This document shows positions 31,975 to 40,130 of a stretch of 64,000 bases of DNA, one piece after another (within the stretch, counting starts at the first letter, position 1; each line of letters starts with the position of its first letter). The stretch covers positions 1 through 64,000 of the forward strand of contig JBDUXZ010000034.1 in NCBI GenBank assembly GCA_039944855.1, written 5' to 3'. This DNA comes from Rhodothermales bacterium. GTDB lineage: Bacteria > Bacteroidota > Rhodothermia > Rhodothermales > JANQRZ01. The position numbers were made by a program, and so were the translations under genes. The notes under the pieces were generated by a model. It did no database searches and was not told where the DNA came from. It saw nothing but the letters and a program-made list of their open reading frames with translations.

Positions 31975-33789
31975 TTGTCTCACAATATTTTGCCCTCGCT
32001 CTTCCGTCAGCTCAGCAGCCTGTTCAACCGCCGCGAGCGGGGGCAGCTTGCGATTCTCGCCGTAGCGCTCGTAGTGCGGGCGGGAGTAGAGATGGTGGGC
32101 GTGGGGAGCATCGCGCCATTCATGAGCGTGGTTGCGGACCCGTCCGTGGTGCAGAGCAACGACTGGCTCCGCGCAGCTTATGAGGCGTTCGGGTTTACAT
32201 CCACGACGGCGTTCCTGGCAGCGCTGGGCGTGGCCGTAGTAGTTGTGCTGGCGGTGAGCAACGCGTTCAGCGCGCTCGCGCTGTGGGGCATGCTGCGGTT
32301 CTCATGGGGGACGCATCACCGGCTATCGAACCGGCTGCTCCGGGGCTACCTAGCGCAACCGTACAGCTTCTTCGTCGAACGCAACAGTGCCGCGTTTAGC
32401 AAGACGATCCTCACCGAAGTGCAGCAAGTCATTACCGGCGTGTTGACACCGGTGCTGAACATCACAGCCCGGTCGCTCGTGGTGCTGGCACTAGTGGGGC
32501 TGCTGATCGTGCTCGACCCGATGCTGGCGCTCGTAATCGTGCTCGTGCTGGGCGGGGCCTATGGAGGACTCTACACACTCGTCAAGGCTAAGCAGCGCCA
32601 ACTAGGACGTGAGCGTGTGGTTGCGAACCAAGAGCGGTTCAAGGTGACAGCGGAGGCGTTCGGAGGGATCAAGGACGTGAAGGTGCTGGGGCGGGAGGGG
32701 GCGTTTACGTCGCGCTTCGCTCCGGCCTCATGGACCTTCTCGAAAGCGGTGGCCTCGAACGCGACCCTCACCCAACTCCCACGATACCTCTTCGAGACCG
32801 TCGCGTTCGGGGGGATCGTGATGATCGTGCTCTACTACCTGCAGGCCGGGCAGGGGCTCGCGCAGATCCTTCCGACGATCAGCCTCTATGCGTTCGCGGG
32901 CTATCGGCTGTTGCCGGAGTTGCAGCAGTTGTTCAGCGGCGTAGCCTCCATCCGGTTTAACCGCGCCGCACTGGACGACCTTACAAACGACCTCGACCGG
33001 TTCGTCCCCCTTTCGATGGCCGCAGACGCTGGTGAACTCCCGTTCGAGGAGGCCATCCGGTTCGAGGACGTGACGTTCCGCTACCCAGAGGCCGACCGCC
33101 CTGCGCTGCGAAGTGTATCGCTCTCGGTTCCGCGCAATCAGACGATCGGGCTGGTAGGGGTGAGTGGCTCGGGTAAGACGACGCTAGTGGACTTGCTCTT
33201 GGGGCTCTACACGCCCGAGGTCGGGCGGATTTTCGTAGACGACACGCCGTTGATGGTTTCGAACCTGGGGGCGTGGCGACAGCAAATAGGGTATGTGCCT
33301 CAGCAGATCTTTCTCTGTGACGATTCGATCGCACAGAACATCGCTTTCGGCGTTCCTGAAGGGCAGATGGAGCTGGAGCGCGTAGAGCGGGCGGCGCGGA
33401 TCGCACACCTGCACGAGTTCATCACGTCCTTGCCAGAGGGGTATGGCACCGTTGTAGGCGAACGCGGGGTGAGGCTATCGGGCGGGCAGCGCCAGCGCAT
33501 TGGGATCGCCCGAGCGCTCTACCACGACCCCGAAGTGCTCGTGATGGACGAGGCTACAAGCGCGCTCGACGGTGCCACGGAGAATGCGGTGATGGAGGCG
33601 ATGCGGGAGCTAGGAGGACGGAAGACCATCGTCCTCATCGCGCACCGTCTCAGCACAGTCGCGGACTGTGACCGCATCTACCTGCTTGACCAAGGCCAGG
33701 TCCGGGATCAGGGCACGTATGAAGACCTGGCGCTAAGCAGTTCAGCGTTTCGTTCGATGGCGAATCTTTCTACTGTCGGCTCGGCCTGA
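31975..33789 (+). CDS. ABC-type glycolipid flippase (PglK/MsbA-like half-transporter)
   Basis: A 604-residue fusion of six membrane helices (about 20-330) with an ATP-binding domain (about 350-600). The latter has Walker A GVSGSGKTTL, Q-loop YVPQQIFLCDD, signature LSGGQRQRIGIARAL and Walker B VLVMDEATSALD followed by the H-loop IAHRLSTV. The transmembrane part resembles PglK, which flips lipid-linked oligosaccharides to the periplasm. It sits in a locus with PglC, PglD and PglE homologues, supporting that function, and no Wzx flippase is seen. The start is uncertain: TTG 31975 is the longest option without a good ribosome site and the frame has no early ATG. A related lipid or peptide exporter is possible. 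Confidence 0.8.
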   Translation: MSHNILPSLFRQLSSLFNRRERGQLAILAVALVVRAGVEMVGVGSIAPFMSVVADPSVVQSNDWLRAAYEAFGFTSTTAFLAALGVAVVVVLAVSNAFSALALWGMLRFSWGTHHRLSNRLLRGYLAQPYSFFVERNSAAFSKTILTEVQQVITGVLTPVLNITARSLVVLALVGLLIVLDPMLALVIVLVLGGAYGGLYTLVKAKQRQLGRERVVANQERFKVTAEAFGGIKDVKVLGREGAFTSRFAPASWTFSKAVASNATLTQLPRYLFETVAFGGIVMIVLYYLQAGQGLAQILPTISLYAFAGYRLLPELQQLFSGVASIRFNRAALDDLTNDLDRFVPLSMAADAGELPFEEAIRFEDVTFRYPEADRPALRSVSLSVPRNQTIGLVGVSGSGKTTLVDLLLGLYTPEVGRIFVDDTPLMVSNLGAWRQQIGYVPQQIFLCDDSIAQNIAFGVPEGQMELERVERAARIAHLHEFITSLPEGYGTVVGERGVRLSGGQRQRIGIARALYHDPEVLVMDEATSALDGATENAVMEAMRELGGRKTIVLIAHRLSTVADCDRIYLLDQGQVRDQGTYEDLALSSSAFRSMANLSTVGSA

Positions 33790-33845
33790 ACCCCGTTTCG
33801 CTACCTGCCGACAGGCTTTTGATCTATCTAGCTACACACGCTCGC

Positions 33846-35453
33846 ATGCATGTAAAGCTGCTCGACTGCACTCTCCGCGACGGCGGGTATTACAACGCGT
33901 GGGACTTCGACCGCGACCTCGTCGAGTCATACCTCCAAGCCATGACTGCGCTGGAAGTGGACTACGTGGAACTGGGATTCCGCTTTACTAGCACAGACGG
34001 GTTTAAGGGCGCCCTCGCGTACACCACCGATAGCTACATCAATGAATTGCAGGTGCCGGACGGTCTCAGGCTCGGGGTGATGCTGAACGCGAGCGACGTG
34101 GTCAACTATTCGGGTGGGATTGAGGCGGCACTAGAGCGGCTGTTCGATTCCGCCGGGGAGTCCCCGGTGATGCTTGTGCGGCTCGCGTGCCACATCCATG
34201 AGTTCGAGCAGGCGCTGGACGCGGGGCGCTGGCTTAAGGACCGGGGATACATCGTCGGGATCAACCTGATGCAGATTGCGGACCGGACGGATGAGGAGAT
34301 CGAGGCGGTCGCCGCTCTGGCCGAGGGGAGCGCCGTGGAAGTGCTCTACTTCGCGGACAGTCTCGGGGGGCTCAATCCGGACCGGACTGCGCACATCATC
34401 CAGCGGCTCAGGACGCACTGGACGGGAGCGCTCGGCATTCACACGCACGACAACATGGGGAACGCGCTCGCCAATTCGATGCGCGCGATCCAAGAAGGCG
34501 TCACGTGGATCGACGGGACGGTGACAGGAATGGGACGCGGGCCGGGCAACGCGAAGACGGAATACCTTGCGCTCGAACTCGCCCCCTACCGCGGCCGGGC
34601 GGGTAACATCACACCGCTGCTCAACCTGATCGACCGGGTGTTCCGCCCGATGCAACAAGAGTACGGCTGGGGCACAAACGCGTACTACTACCTCGCGGGC
34701 AAGTACGGCATTCATCCTACATACATTCAGCAGATGTTAGACGACAGCCGGTACGGGGCAGCGGATCTTCAGGCCGTCATCGATCACTTGAGTGCAGAGG
34801 GTGGAAAGAAGTTCAGCGTGGACATGCTCGAGAACTCTCGTCAGTTCTATCGGGGTGAGCCACGGGGGACGTGGCGGCCTCGCGACCTGATGGAGGGGCG
34901 TGAGGTGCTGATCCTCGGAACCGGTCCCGGTGTGGAAAAGCACCGACTCGCAATCGAGACATTCGTCCGTACTGCGCGGCCAGTTGTTGTAGCGCTCAAC
35001 ACGCAGAGCAGCATCGATGCGGAGTTGATCGACGTGCGAGCAGCGTGCCACCCGGTACGGCTCCTAGCAGACGGCCCCACGCACGCTCGGCTCCCGCAGC
35101 CACTCGTAACCCCAGCTTCGATGCTACCAGAGCACGTCCGTGCTGGGCTGAGAAATAAGGAGCTGCTCGACTATGGGATGACGGTTGAGGAGGGAACGCT
35201 TTCCTATGCCGAGACCTTCTGCACGTTACCAACCTCGCTCGTGGTACCCTACGCGTTCGCGATGAGCTTATCTGGACGTGCCTCGCGCATTCTGCTGGCC
35301 GGATTCGACGGATATCCGGCGGGAGACCCCCGTAACGCAGAGATGGAGTGGGTATTACAGGTGTTCAGAAAGTCGAGTATGAACTTCGACCCCGTTTCAC
35401 TCACCCCGACAAAGTATCCTCTTGCCAATACTAGTGTATACGCTATGGTCTGA
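33846..35453 (+). CDS. HMGL-type aldolase domain protein of a surface polysaccharide locus
   Basis: The 535-residue protein has an N-terminal DRE-TIM/HMGL-like barrel (1-300) with the metal and substrate motifs LLDCTLRDGGYYN (D7, R11, D12) and HTHDN at 199-203. Such enzymes join or split C-C bonds with pyruvate or acetyl-CoA derivatives, as in 4-hydroxy-2-oxovalerate aldolase. A second domain (about 345-535) begins with the dinucleotide-like EVLILGTGPGVEKHRLAIETFV and resembles DUF115/MptE-like Rossmann modules; its role is unknown. Its neighbours are a sialyltransferase-like enzyme, a CMP-sugar synthetase and a phosphatase, so it may form the carbon skeleton of an ulosonic acid from pyruvate and a sugar aldehyde. 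That activity is inferred, not shown. The ATG at 33846 places the motif at residue 7. Confidence 0.7.
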   Translation: MHVKLLDCTLRDGGYYNAWDFDRDLVESYLQAMTALEVDYVELGFRFTSTDGFKGALAYTTDSYINELQVPDGLRLGVMLNASDVVNYSGGIEAALERLFDSAGESPVMLVRLACHIHEFEQALDAGRWLKDRGYIVGINLMQIADRTDEEIEAVAALAEGSAVEVLYFADSLGGLNPDRTAHIIQRLRTHWTGALGIHTHDNMGNALANSMRAIQEGVTWIDGTVTGMGRGPGNAKTEYLALELAPYRGRAGNITPLLNLIDRVFRPMQQEYGWGTNAYYYLAGKYGIHPTYIQQMLDDSRYGAADLQAVIDHLSAEGGKKFSVDMLENSRQFYRGEPRGTWRPRDLMEGREVLILGTGPGVEKHRLAIETFVRTARPVVVALNTQSSIDAELIDVRAACHPVRLLADGPTHARLPQPLVTPASMLPEHVRAGLRNKELLDYGMTVEEGTLSYAETFCTLPTSLVVPYAFAMSLSGRASRILLAGFDGYPAGDPRNAEMEWVLQVFRKSSMNFDPVSLTPTKYPLANTSVYAMV

Positions 35454-35510
35454 AGCTCCGTATGTCCAGTGGTTTTTTTATGTGCTTAGTGTATTGCAAA
35501 TCAACAGTGT

Positions 35511-36464
35511 ATGGGTCGATATAGAGCCGTAGCTATAGCCCAAAGTGGGTTGGCTGCCCTAAATATTATTGAGTTTTTTGAACATCTCAAAGTTCGGAAT
35601 AAGGGGTTAATTATTTTGGCTCCCCTTAAAGAGAGGAAGGAGGAGATGAAACGGGTGATGGATGTATACCACCCAAAATGTAAAGTGAAATGGATTGATA
35701 GGGTGAGATGGTCAGAAATTACACCTCGTATTATAAGAGGGCCAGTCTATAGGTTGGAGAACTGGATCTGGGCAGCACAGGCCCTTCTCATTGAACCTAG
35801 GGTACTATTAGGAACTGACATCGTCGCTCCCACTCTATGGCCGGGAAGGTTTCAGCAAAGATTTGCTAGGCTATTGCCAAGTATGGAGATTGTCGCCGTA
35901 GATGAAGGGGTAACTACTCTATCAGTTTCGCGGAGGCATACGAACCTCCTGTGGTTTACAGCATATGACATAGAGCCAGAAAAGATATGGCACAAAAATA
36001 ACTATACAGTGACGAGAGAGTTGATAAAAGGGGTGGGCGCGACAGATCAGTCGTGGTTTGTGGGTCAGCCGCGAGGGGTAGGCCGTCAGTTAAGTCTGGA
36101 AGATTATGTTGCCATCGTATCGCTTGCCGTGGCTAGGTACGGCGTTACTCATTACTTTCCCCACCCTGCCGAAGAGGAGGAGACTCTAGAAGCAGTTTCT
36201 GCTTTAGGTATAAGCATTCAAAGACCCGCCGCTCCTCTGGAACTTCTTCCTATGGATAGGGGAGTGCCTAAGCGTATTGTAGGCATATCATCTGCTGCAG
36301 TCGTGAACTTCAAGATTCTATATGGCGATTCTTTAGAATGTGTAACGATAGGGCCTCGGAGCTTTACCGAAGGGCAACTTGGTAGCTGGTATAAAAGCGC
36401 GGCGGTGATGGGAGTAGATGTCGTTCCGTTCGCTGTAACTCATAAGATAGTGGGGGGGGAATAG
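35511..36464 (+). CDS. CMP-ulosonate-type glycosyltransferase, sialyltransferase-like (GT52/polysialyltransferase-like)
   Basis: The 317-residue protein shows three spaced motifs found in CMP-sialate and CMP-Kdo transferases of the GT-B type: an acidic pair and Gly in VDEG (131-133), HP at 218-219 (YFPHPAEEE) and a Ser-Ser pair in GISSAAVVNF (260-261). The first is the probable base, the HP and Ser motifs bind the CMP donor. The gene stands directly before a KdsB-type CMP-sugar synthetase, with which its TAG stop overlaps (TAGTG). Base composition is strikingly different: two 60-base rows counted by hand have 24 and 27 G+C (40-45%), against 40 (67%) in the preceding aldolase gene. This suggests recent acquisition. 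No signal or membrane helix is seen. Acceptor and exact donor cannot be read from the sequence. Confidence 0.6.
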   Translation: MGRYRAVAIAQSGLAALNIIEFFEHLKVRNKGLIILAPLKERKEEMKRVMDVYHPKCKVKWIDRVRWSEITPRIIRGPVYRLENWIWAAQALLIEPRVLLGTDIVAPTLWPGRFQQRFARLLPSMEIVAVDEGVTTLSVSRRHTNLLWFTAYDIEPEKIWHKNNYTVTRELIKGVGATDQSWFVGQPRGVGRQLSLEDYVAIVSLAVARYGVTHYFPHPAEEEETLEAVSALGISIQRPAAPLELLPMDRGVPKRIVGISSAAVVNFKILYGDSLECVTIGPRSFTEGQLGSWYKSAAVMGVDVVPFAVTHKIVGGE

Positions 36465-37204
36465 TGAGATCGGTTGCTTTTATTCCGGCTCGCTACGCGT
36501 CAAGCCGCTTTCCCGCTAAGCCGCTCGTGCCCTTACTGGGGGTACCGATGGTTGCGCACGTGGCTCGTCTCACGGCGGAGGCAGTCGGTCAGGAGCACAC
36601 TTACGTTCTGACGGACGACGCACGCATCCGGTCGGTCGTTGAGGAGTTCGGCTACCAGGCACTCATGACCTCGTCGGATGCGCTCACAGGCACGGACCGG
36701 CTCGCGGAGGCGACCGAGCAGGTAGAAGCTGACCTCTACGTGAATGTGCAGGGCGACGAGCCGATGCTTAATCCTGCTAGTATTAGACAGGTGATCGAGA
36801 CGAAGAGACGGATGCCGAATCTGGTCGCCAATGCGATGACGCAACTCGGTCCCGACGAGGATCCGCACAACGTCAACATCCCGAAAGTCGTAGCGAACGA
36901 GGAGGGCCGAATGCTCTACATGTCGCGGCGTGCGGTGCCGGGGTTTAAGGACGAGCGCAATGCTCCAGAGGCGTATTGGAAGCAGGTCTGCATCTACGCC
37001 TTCACACGATACGAACTGTGTGCCTTTGCAACGTTCGGACGAAAGTCTGTGCTGGAGCGGAGTGAGGACATTGAGATCTTGCGATTCCTGGAAATTGGGG
37101 TCGGCATCCAGATGGTGAAGGTGGCAGGCGGCTCGCTCGCCGTAGACGTGCCCAGCGATGTGGTTGTGGTAGAGCGGGCGATGAAAGAACGGGGTCTCGT
37201 ATGA
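36464..37204 (+). CDS. KdsB-type CMP-ulosonate synthetase (3-deoxy-manno-octulosonate cytidylyltransferase family)
   Basis: Activates a 2-keto-3-deoxy sugar acid with CTP to give the CMP-sugar. The 246-residue chain carries the nucleotide-binding start FIPARYASSRFPAKPL (R10, R15, K19), TSSDALTGTDRLAEA and the NVQGDEP block (94-100), all family signatures. It is distinguished from NeuA by length and by these motifs. Its substrate may be Kdo for lipopolysaccharide, but the neighbouring aldolase, transferase and phosphatase argue that it serves a locus-specific sugar acid. GTG 36464 shares a G with the upstream stop, and its own stop overlaps the next ATG by 4 bases (ATGA), so translational coupling is likely on both sides. 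The usual Kdo genes (kdsA, kdsD, waaA) are not in the window. Confidence 0.82.
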   Translation: MRSVAFIPARYASSRFPAKPLVPLLGVPMVAHVARLTAEAVGQEHTYVLTDDARIRSVVEEFGYQALMTSSDALTGTDRLAEATEQVEADLYVNVQGDEPMLNPASIRQVIETKRRMPNLVANAMTQLGPDEDPHNVNIPKVVANEEGRMLYMSRRAVPGFKDERNAPEAYWKQVCIYAFTRYELCAFATFGRKSVLERSEDIEILRFLEIGVGIQMVKVAGGSLAVDVPSDVVVVERAMKERGLV

Positions 37205-37851
37205 CGATTGGTCCGTACTCGACCTGGCTGTTCGACTGCGACGGCGTCCTGCTAGACTCCAACGCGGTCAAGACCGAAGCCTTCCACGCTCTGGCGCTAC
37301 CATTCGGTGAGGACGTAGCGGACGCGCTAGTGACGCATCACCGTCAGCAAGGTGGGGTGTCGCGCTTCGTGAAAGTCAGATACCTCTACGAAGAACTTCT
37401 CGACCGATGCGGCGCGGAGGAAGAGATCGAAGCGGGCATCCGAGAATACGGGCGCCTCGTTAAAGAGCGGCTCCTCGTTTGTCCCGAAACGCCCGGCCTT
37501 CGTGAGTTCCTGGACCGACTGCCCGAGGGCACATACCGAGCCGTGATCTCCGGAGGCTTGGAGGAAGAGGTTCGGCATGTACTGCAGGTGCGAGGCCTAT
37601 CCAGTTACTTCGATGCAATCTATGGCAGTCCTCGTACCAAGGGCGAGGTCTTTACGGAGATTGGTCACACCCGTCCGCTCGGGAGAGAGGCAGTCTATCT
37701 GGGCGACAGCCGCTACGACTTCGAAGTAGCAAAGCAGTTCGGAATGGATTTCATCTTCGTCTCCGGTCACACCGAGTTTGAAGGATGGCGTTCCTACTTC
37801 GAAGATGAGGTGCCTGTGGTGGATTGGCTCTCCTGTATAAACACGAAGTAA
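37201..37851 (+). CDS. HAD-superfamily phosphatase of the ulosonate cluster
   Basis: A 216-residue haloacid-dehalogenase-type hydrolase. Motif I is WLFDCDGVLLDS with nucleophile D12 and acid/base D14; motif II is the Ser in RAVISGGLEEE; motif III is a Lys in the SPRTKGEVF loop; motif IV is LGDSRYDFEVAK (D169, D173). An all-helical cap occupies about residues 20-85, as in beta-phosphoglucomutase or phosphatase relatives. Since it overlaps the KdsB-type gene by 4 bases, it could dephosphorylate the sugar-acid phosphate before activation, the part KdsC plays in Kdo synthesis. KdsC itself is shorter and lacks a helical cap, so this would be a non-homologous type solution. Substrate is inferred from position only. 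Confidence 0.75.
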   Translation: MTIGPYSTWLFDCDGVLLDSNAVKTEAFHALALPFGEDVADALVTHHRQQGGVSRFVKVRYLYEELLDRCGAEEEIEAGIREYGRLVKERLLVCPETPGLREFLDRLPEGTYRAVISGGLEEEVRHVLQVRGLSSYFDAIYGSPRTKGEVFTEIGHTRPLGREAVYLGDSRYDFEVAKQFGMDFIFVSGHTEFEGWRSYFEDEVPVVDWLSCINTK

Positions 37852-37912
37852 TGCTAGGCTTTTTACGGCACCGTTCAGGTGGGGCATGGAGTCTTGGATT
37901 TAAGGAAGTCGA

Positions 37913-39013
37913 ATGCAACTCACCTTGAGATCTATGATTGATTCTATTAAAGGCTGGGTGCCACTTAAGCTCAAACAGCGGGTCCGGTCAATCGTAGTCA
38001 GGGAAGACCTCGATCTGTCGGGGGATAGGAGGGCTTTCCTTTTTCTCGCGGCTGACTATGGCAACATCGGCGACATAGCCATTACCGCGGCGCAAGAGCA
38101 CTTCTTGAAGAGTCATGCAGGGCAATACAACGTGGTCGTAGTGCCGATCAGCAAGACGCGCTCCCTCCTCCGCTCGATCAAGAAGCAAATCACTCCCTCT
38201 GACCTTGTCACCATCGTCGGGGGCGGCAACATGGGATCGCTCTATCCGGAGATCGAGGCGCTGCGCCAGCTGGTAATCCGCAGCTTTCCCCGGAATCGGA
38301 TCGTCTGCTTCCCGCAAACCCTCGACTGGGAGGACTCGCCGGAGTCGGCGAAGGCCATCGAGCGGATCGTGGACATTTACTCCGGTCACGGCGATCTGCA
38401 CGTCTTCGCCCGCGAAGCGGTCAGCCGGGATAAGCTGCGTGACCTGTTCTCCGCACACGATTCGGTCCGGGTGGGATACGCGCCGGACGTAGTTCTCAGC
38501 GCGACCGCCACTGACCTCGGTGCGGACGCCGTCACGCCCAGAGACGGCATCCTGCTCTGCATGCGGGGGGACCGAGAGCGAGCCGTCACCGAAGAACAAC
38601 GCCAGGCGCTAGGCGCGGCCCTGGCGCGTACGGGCCTGGAGGTGAAGATCACGGATACGCACGCCGGCGGCTCCGGACTGAGGGAGGACCATTGCCGTGG
38701 ACTGCTGCGGGACAAAGTTGACCAGTTCCGCTCGGCCCGACTCGTAGTGACCGACCGCCTGCACGGTATGATCATGGCCGTAGTTGCAGGCACACCGTGC
38801 CTGGTGCTGCCGAACTCGAACCACAAGATCCGGCAGACTTATGAGGACTGGCTCAGCGACAATCCCCTCGTCCAGCTTGTGCGTCCCGATCAACTCGCGT
38901 CTGTAGAAGAGAGGCTGGAGAACCTGCTTGCCTCAGCGCCGGCCGAGACGAATGCGGCTCCGGTGGACGTGAGCCACTACGCGGAACTCCAGAAAGCCCT
39001 CACACGGCCATGA
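37913..39013 (+). CDS. Polysaccharide pyruvyl transferase family protein
   Basis: The 366-residue product belongs to the PF04230 group that transfers pyruvate from phosphoenolpyruvate to a sugar as a ketal. Landmarks are FLFLAADYGNIGDIAITAAQEHFL near the start, TIVGGGNMGSLYPEIEALRQLVIRSF in the middle, and ARLVVTDRLHGMIMAVVAGTPCLVLPNSNHKI near 270, the conserved DRLHG region that binds the donor. A clear ribosome site AAGGAAG stands 5 bases before the ATG. The stop overlaps the next ATG (ATGA), tying it to the glycosyltransferase gene. In polysaccharides such pyruvate ketals add negative charge. Some members of the family use other donors, so the exact reaction is not certain. Confidence 0.85.
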   Translation: MQLTLRSMIDSIKGWVPLKLKQRVRSIVVREDLDLSGDRRAFLFLAADYGNIGDIAITAAQEHFLKSHAGQYNVVVVPISKTRSLLRSIKKQITPSDLVTIVGGGNMGSLYPEIEALRQLVIRSFPRNRIVCFPQTLDWEDSPESAKAIERIVDIYSGHGDLHVFAREAVSRDKLRDLFSAHDSVRVGYAPDVVLSATATDLGADAVTPRDGILLCMRGDRERAVTEEQRQALGAALARTGLEVKITDTHAGGSGLREDHCRGLLRDKVDQFRSARLVVTDRLHGMIMAVVAGTPCLVLPNSNHKIRQTYEDWLSDNPLVQLVRPDQLASVEERLENLLASAPAETNAAPVDVSHYAELQKALTRP

Positions 39014-40059
39014 CAACTCGTACGCAGCCCCTGGTCTCGGTCATCGTTCCCGTCTACAATGTAGAGGGGTACATCGATGCGTGCTTGGAATCGGTGAAGG
39101 GCCAGACGTACCGTAACCTCGAGATCCTCCTCGTGGAAGATTGCTCCACCGACGACTCGTTGCGGGCGCTTGAGAAGCATGCCGTCGACGGGCGCGTGCG
39201 CCTCCTACGGCATGCGCAGAACGCCGGGCTTTCCGCTGCACGCAACACGGGCATCGAGGCGGCCCGGGGAGACTACCTGCTGTTCATAGATTCCGACGAC
39301 TTCGTCGAGCCAGATCTGGTGGAATCGTGTGTCGAGTGCGCGCTGGACAACGACGCGGATCTGGTGCTTTTTGACTTCGCTCCATTTCGAGATGGGAGCC
39401 AGGTCCACCGGCAGAGGGCGCACGCCGGGGCTTCACTCAGCGAGATCCCTGCTCGCGATGCGAGCTTCTTCGCGTTACCCCAGTTCGCCTGGCTCAAGTT
39501 CATCAGGGCCCCGCTGGTCCAGGAGCGTAGCCTCCGCTTTCCGGTGGGCCACTACTACGAAGATGGACCCTTCCACTGGGAACTGGGTCTCCACGCGGAG
39601 CGGGTCTTCCACCTGAAGGAGCCTTTCTACCACTACAGGCAGCGTGGCACTTCGATTACGGGCTCGGGCGGGACGAAGCTGTTCGACCAGTTCGCCACCC
39701 AGCGGATGATCGCCGAAGCCCTCGAAAGGGGTGGGCGCGCGCCAGGAGCAGCCGGACAATTGGCCGCCAAGGTCTACAGGAGCATCTGGTTCATCGCGAA
39801 CAACATCGCGGACGAATTGCTGAGCGAGGCGTTGAGCGAGATACGGGAACACCTGCAGGCTACCTCGGGCTTTCGGCAGAAAGCAGACTTGGATGCGAAA
39901 ACGGCTCTGCTGCTGCTGCTCGTCACGTTGCCCCGCCCGCTGGCGCTGGGCTCGATCCGGGCGATGCGCAAGACGGTACGGCTGGTTTCTCCAGCAAGGC
40001 GCGCCGTCGATAAGAGGCGAGATTCCGCTCTGTCCTCCACGCACGTAGCGTTGGGTTGA
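39010..40059 (+). CDS. Glycosyltransferase family 2
   Basis: A 349-residue GT-A enzyme. The start has VSVIVPVYNVEGYIDACLESV, the DxD-type metal site is IDSDDFVEPDLVE near residue 95, and GLSAARNTGIEAARGDYLLF is the characteristic central segment. It builds a glycosidic bond on the lipid-linked repeat unit at the inner membrane face using an NDP-sugar. Acceptor and donor cannot be deduced. It overlaps the pyruvyl-transferase gene by 4 bases. No membrane helix is evident, but the C-terminal 120 residues have amphipathic basic stretches suited to membrane contact. Confidence 0.88.
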   Translation: MTTRTQPLVSVIVPVYNVEGYIDACLESVKGQTYRNLEILLVEDCSTDDSLRALEKHAVDGRVRLLRHAQNAGLSAARNTGIEAARGDYLLFIDSDDFVEPDLVESCVECALDNDADLVLFDFAPFRDGSQVHRQRAHAGASLSEIPARDASFFALPQFAWLKFIRAPLVQERSLRFPVGHYYEDGPFHWELGLHAERVFHLKEPFYHYRQRGTSITGSGGTKLFDQFATQRMIAEALERGGRAPGAAGQLAAKVYRSIWFIANNIADELLSEALSEIREHLQATSGFRQKADLDAKTALLLLLVTLPRPLALGSIRAMRKTVRLVSPARRAVDKRRDSALSSTHVALG

Positions 40060-40130
40060 TTGTAGGAAATGGCAGATAGTCCCTCCTTCAGAGTTGAACC
40101 AAACGGGATGCCTCGGGCGTCGGGTCGCAC

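Noticed and set aside
36464-37851. Simple assignment of KdsB and the phosphatase to ordinary Kdo synthesis
   Set aside because: No kdsA, kdsD or waaA lies nearby, KdsC has no helical cap like this phosphatase, and the genes are coupled to a sialyltransferase-like enzyme. Ordinary Kdo use remains possible but is not the simplest reading.
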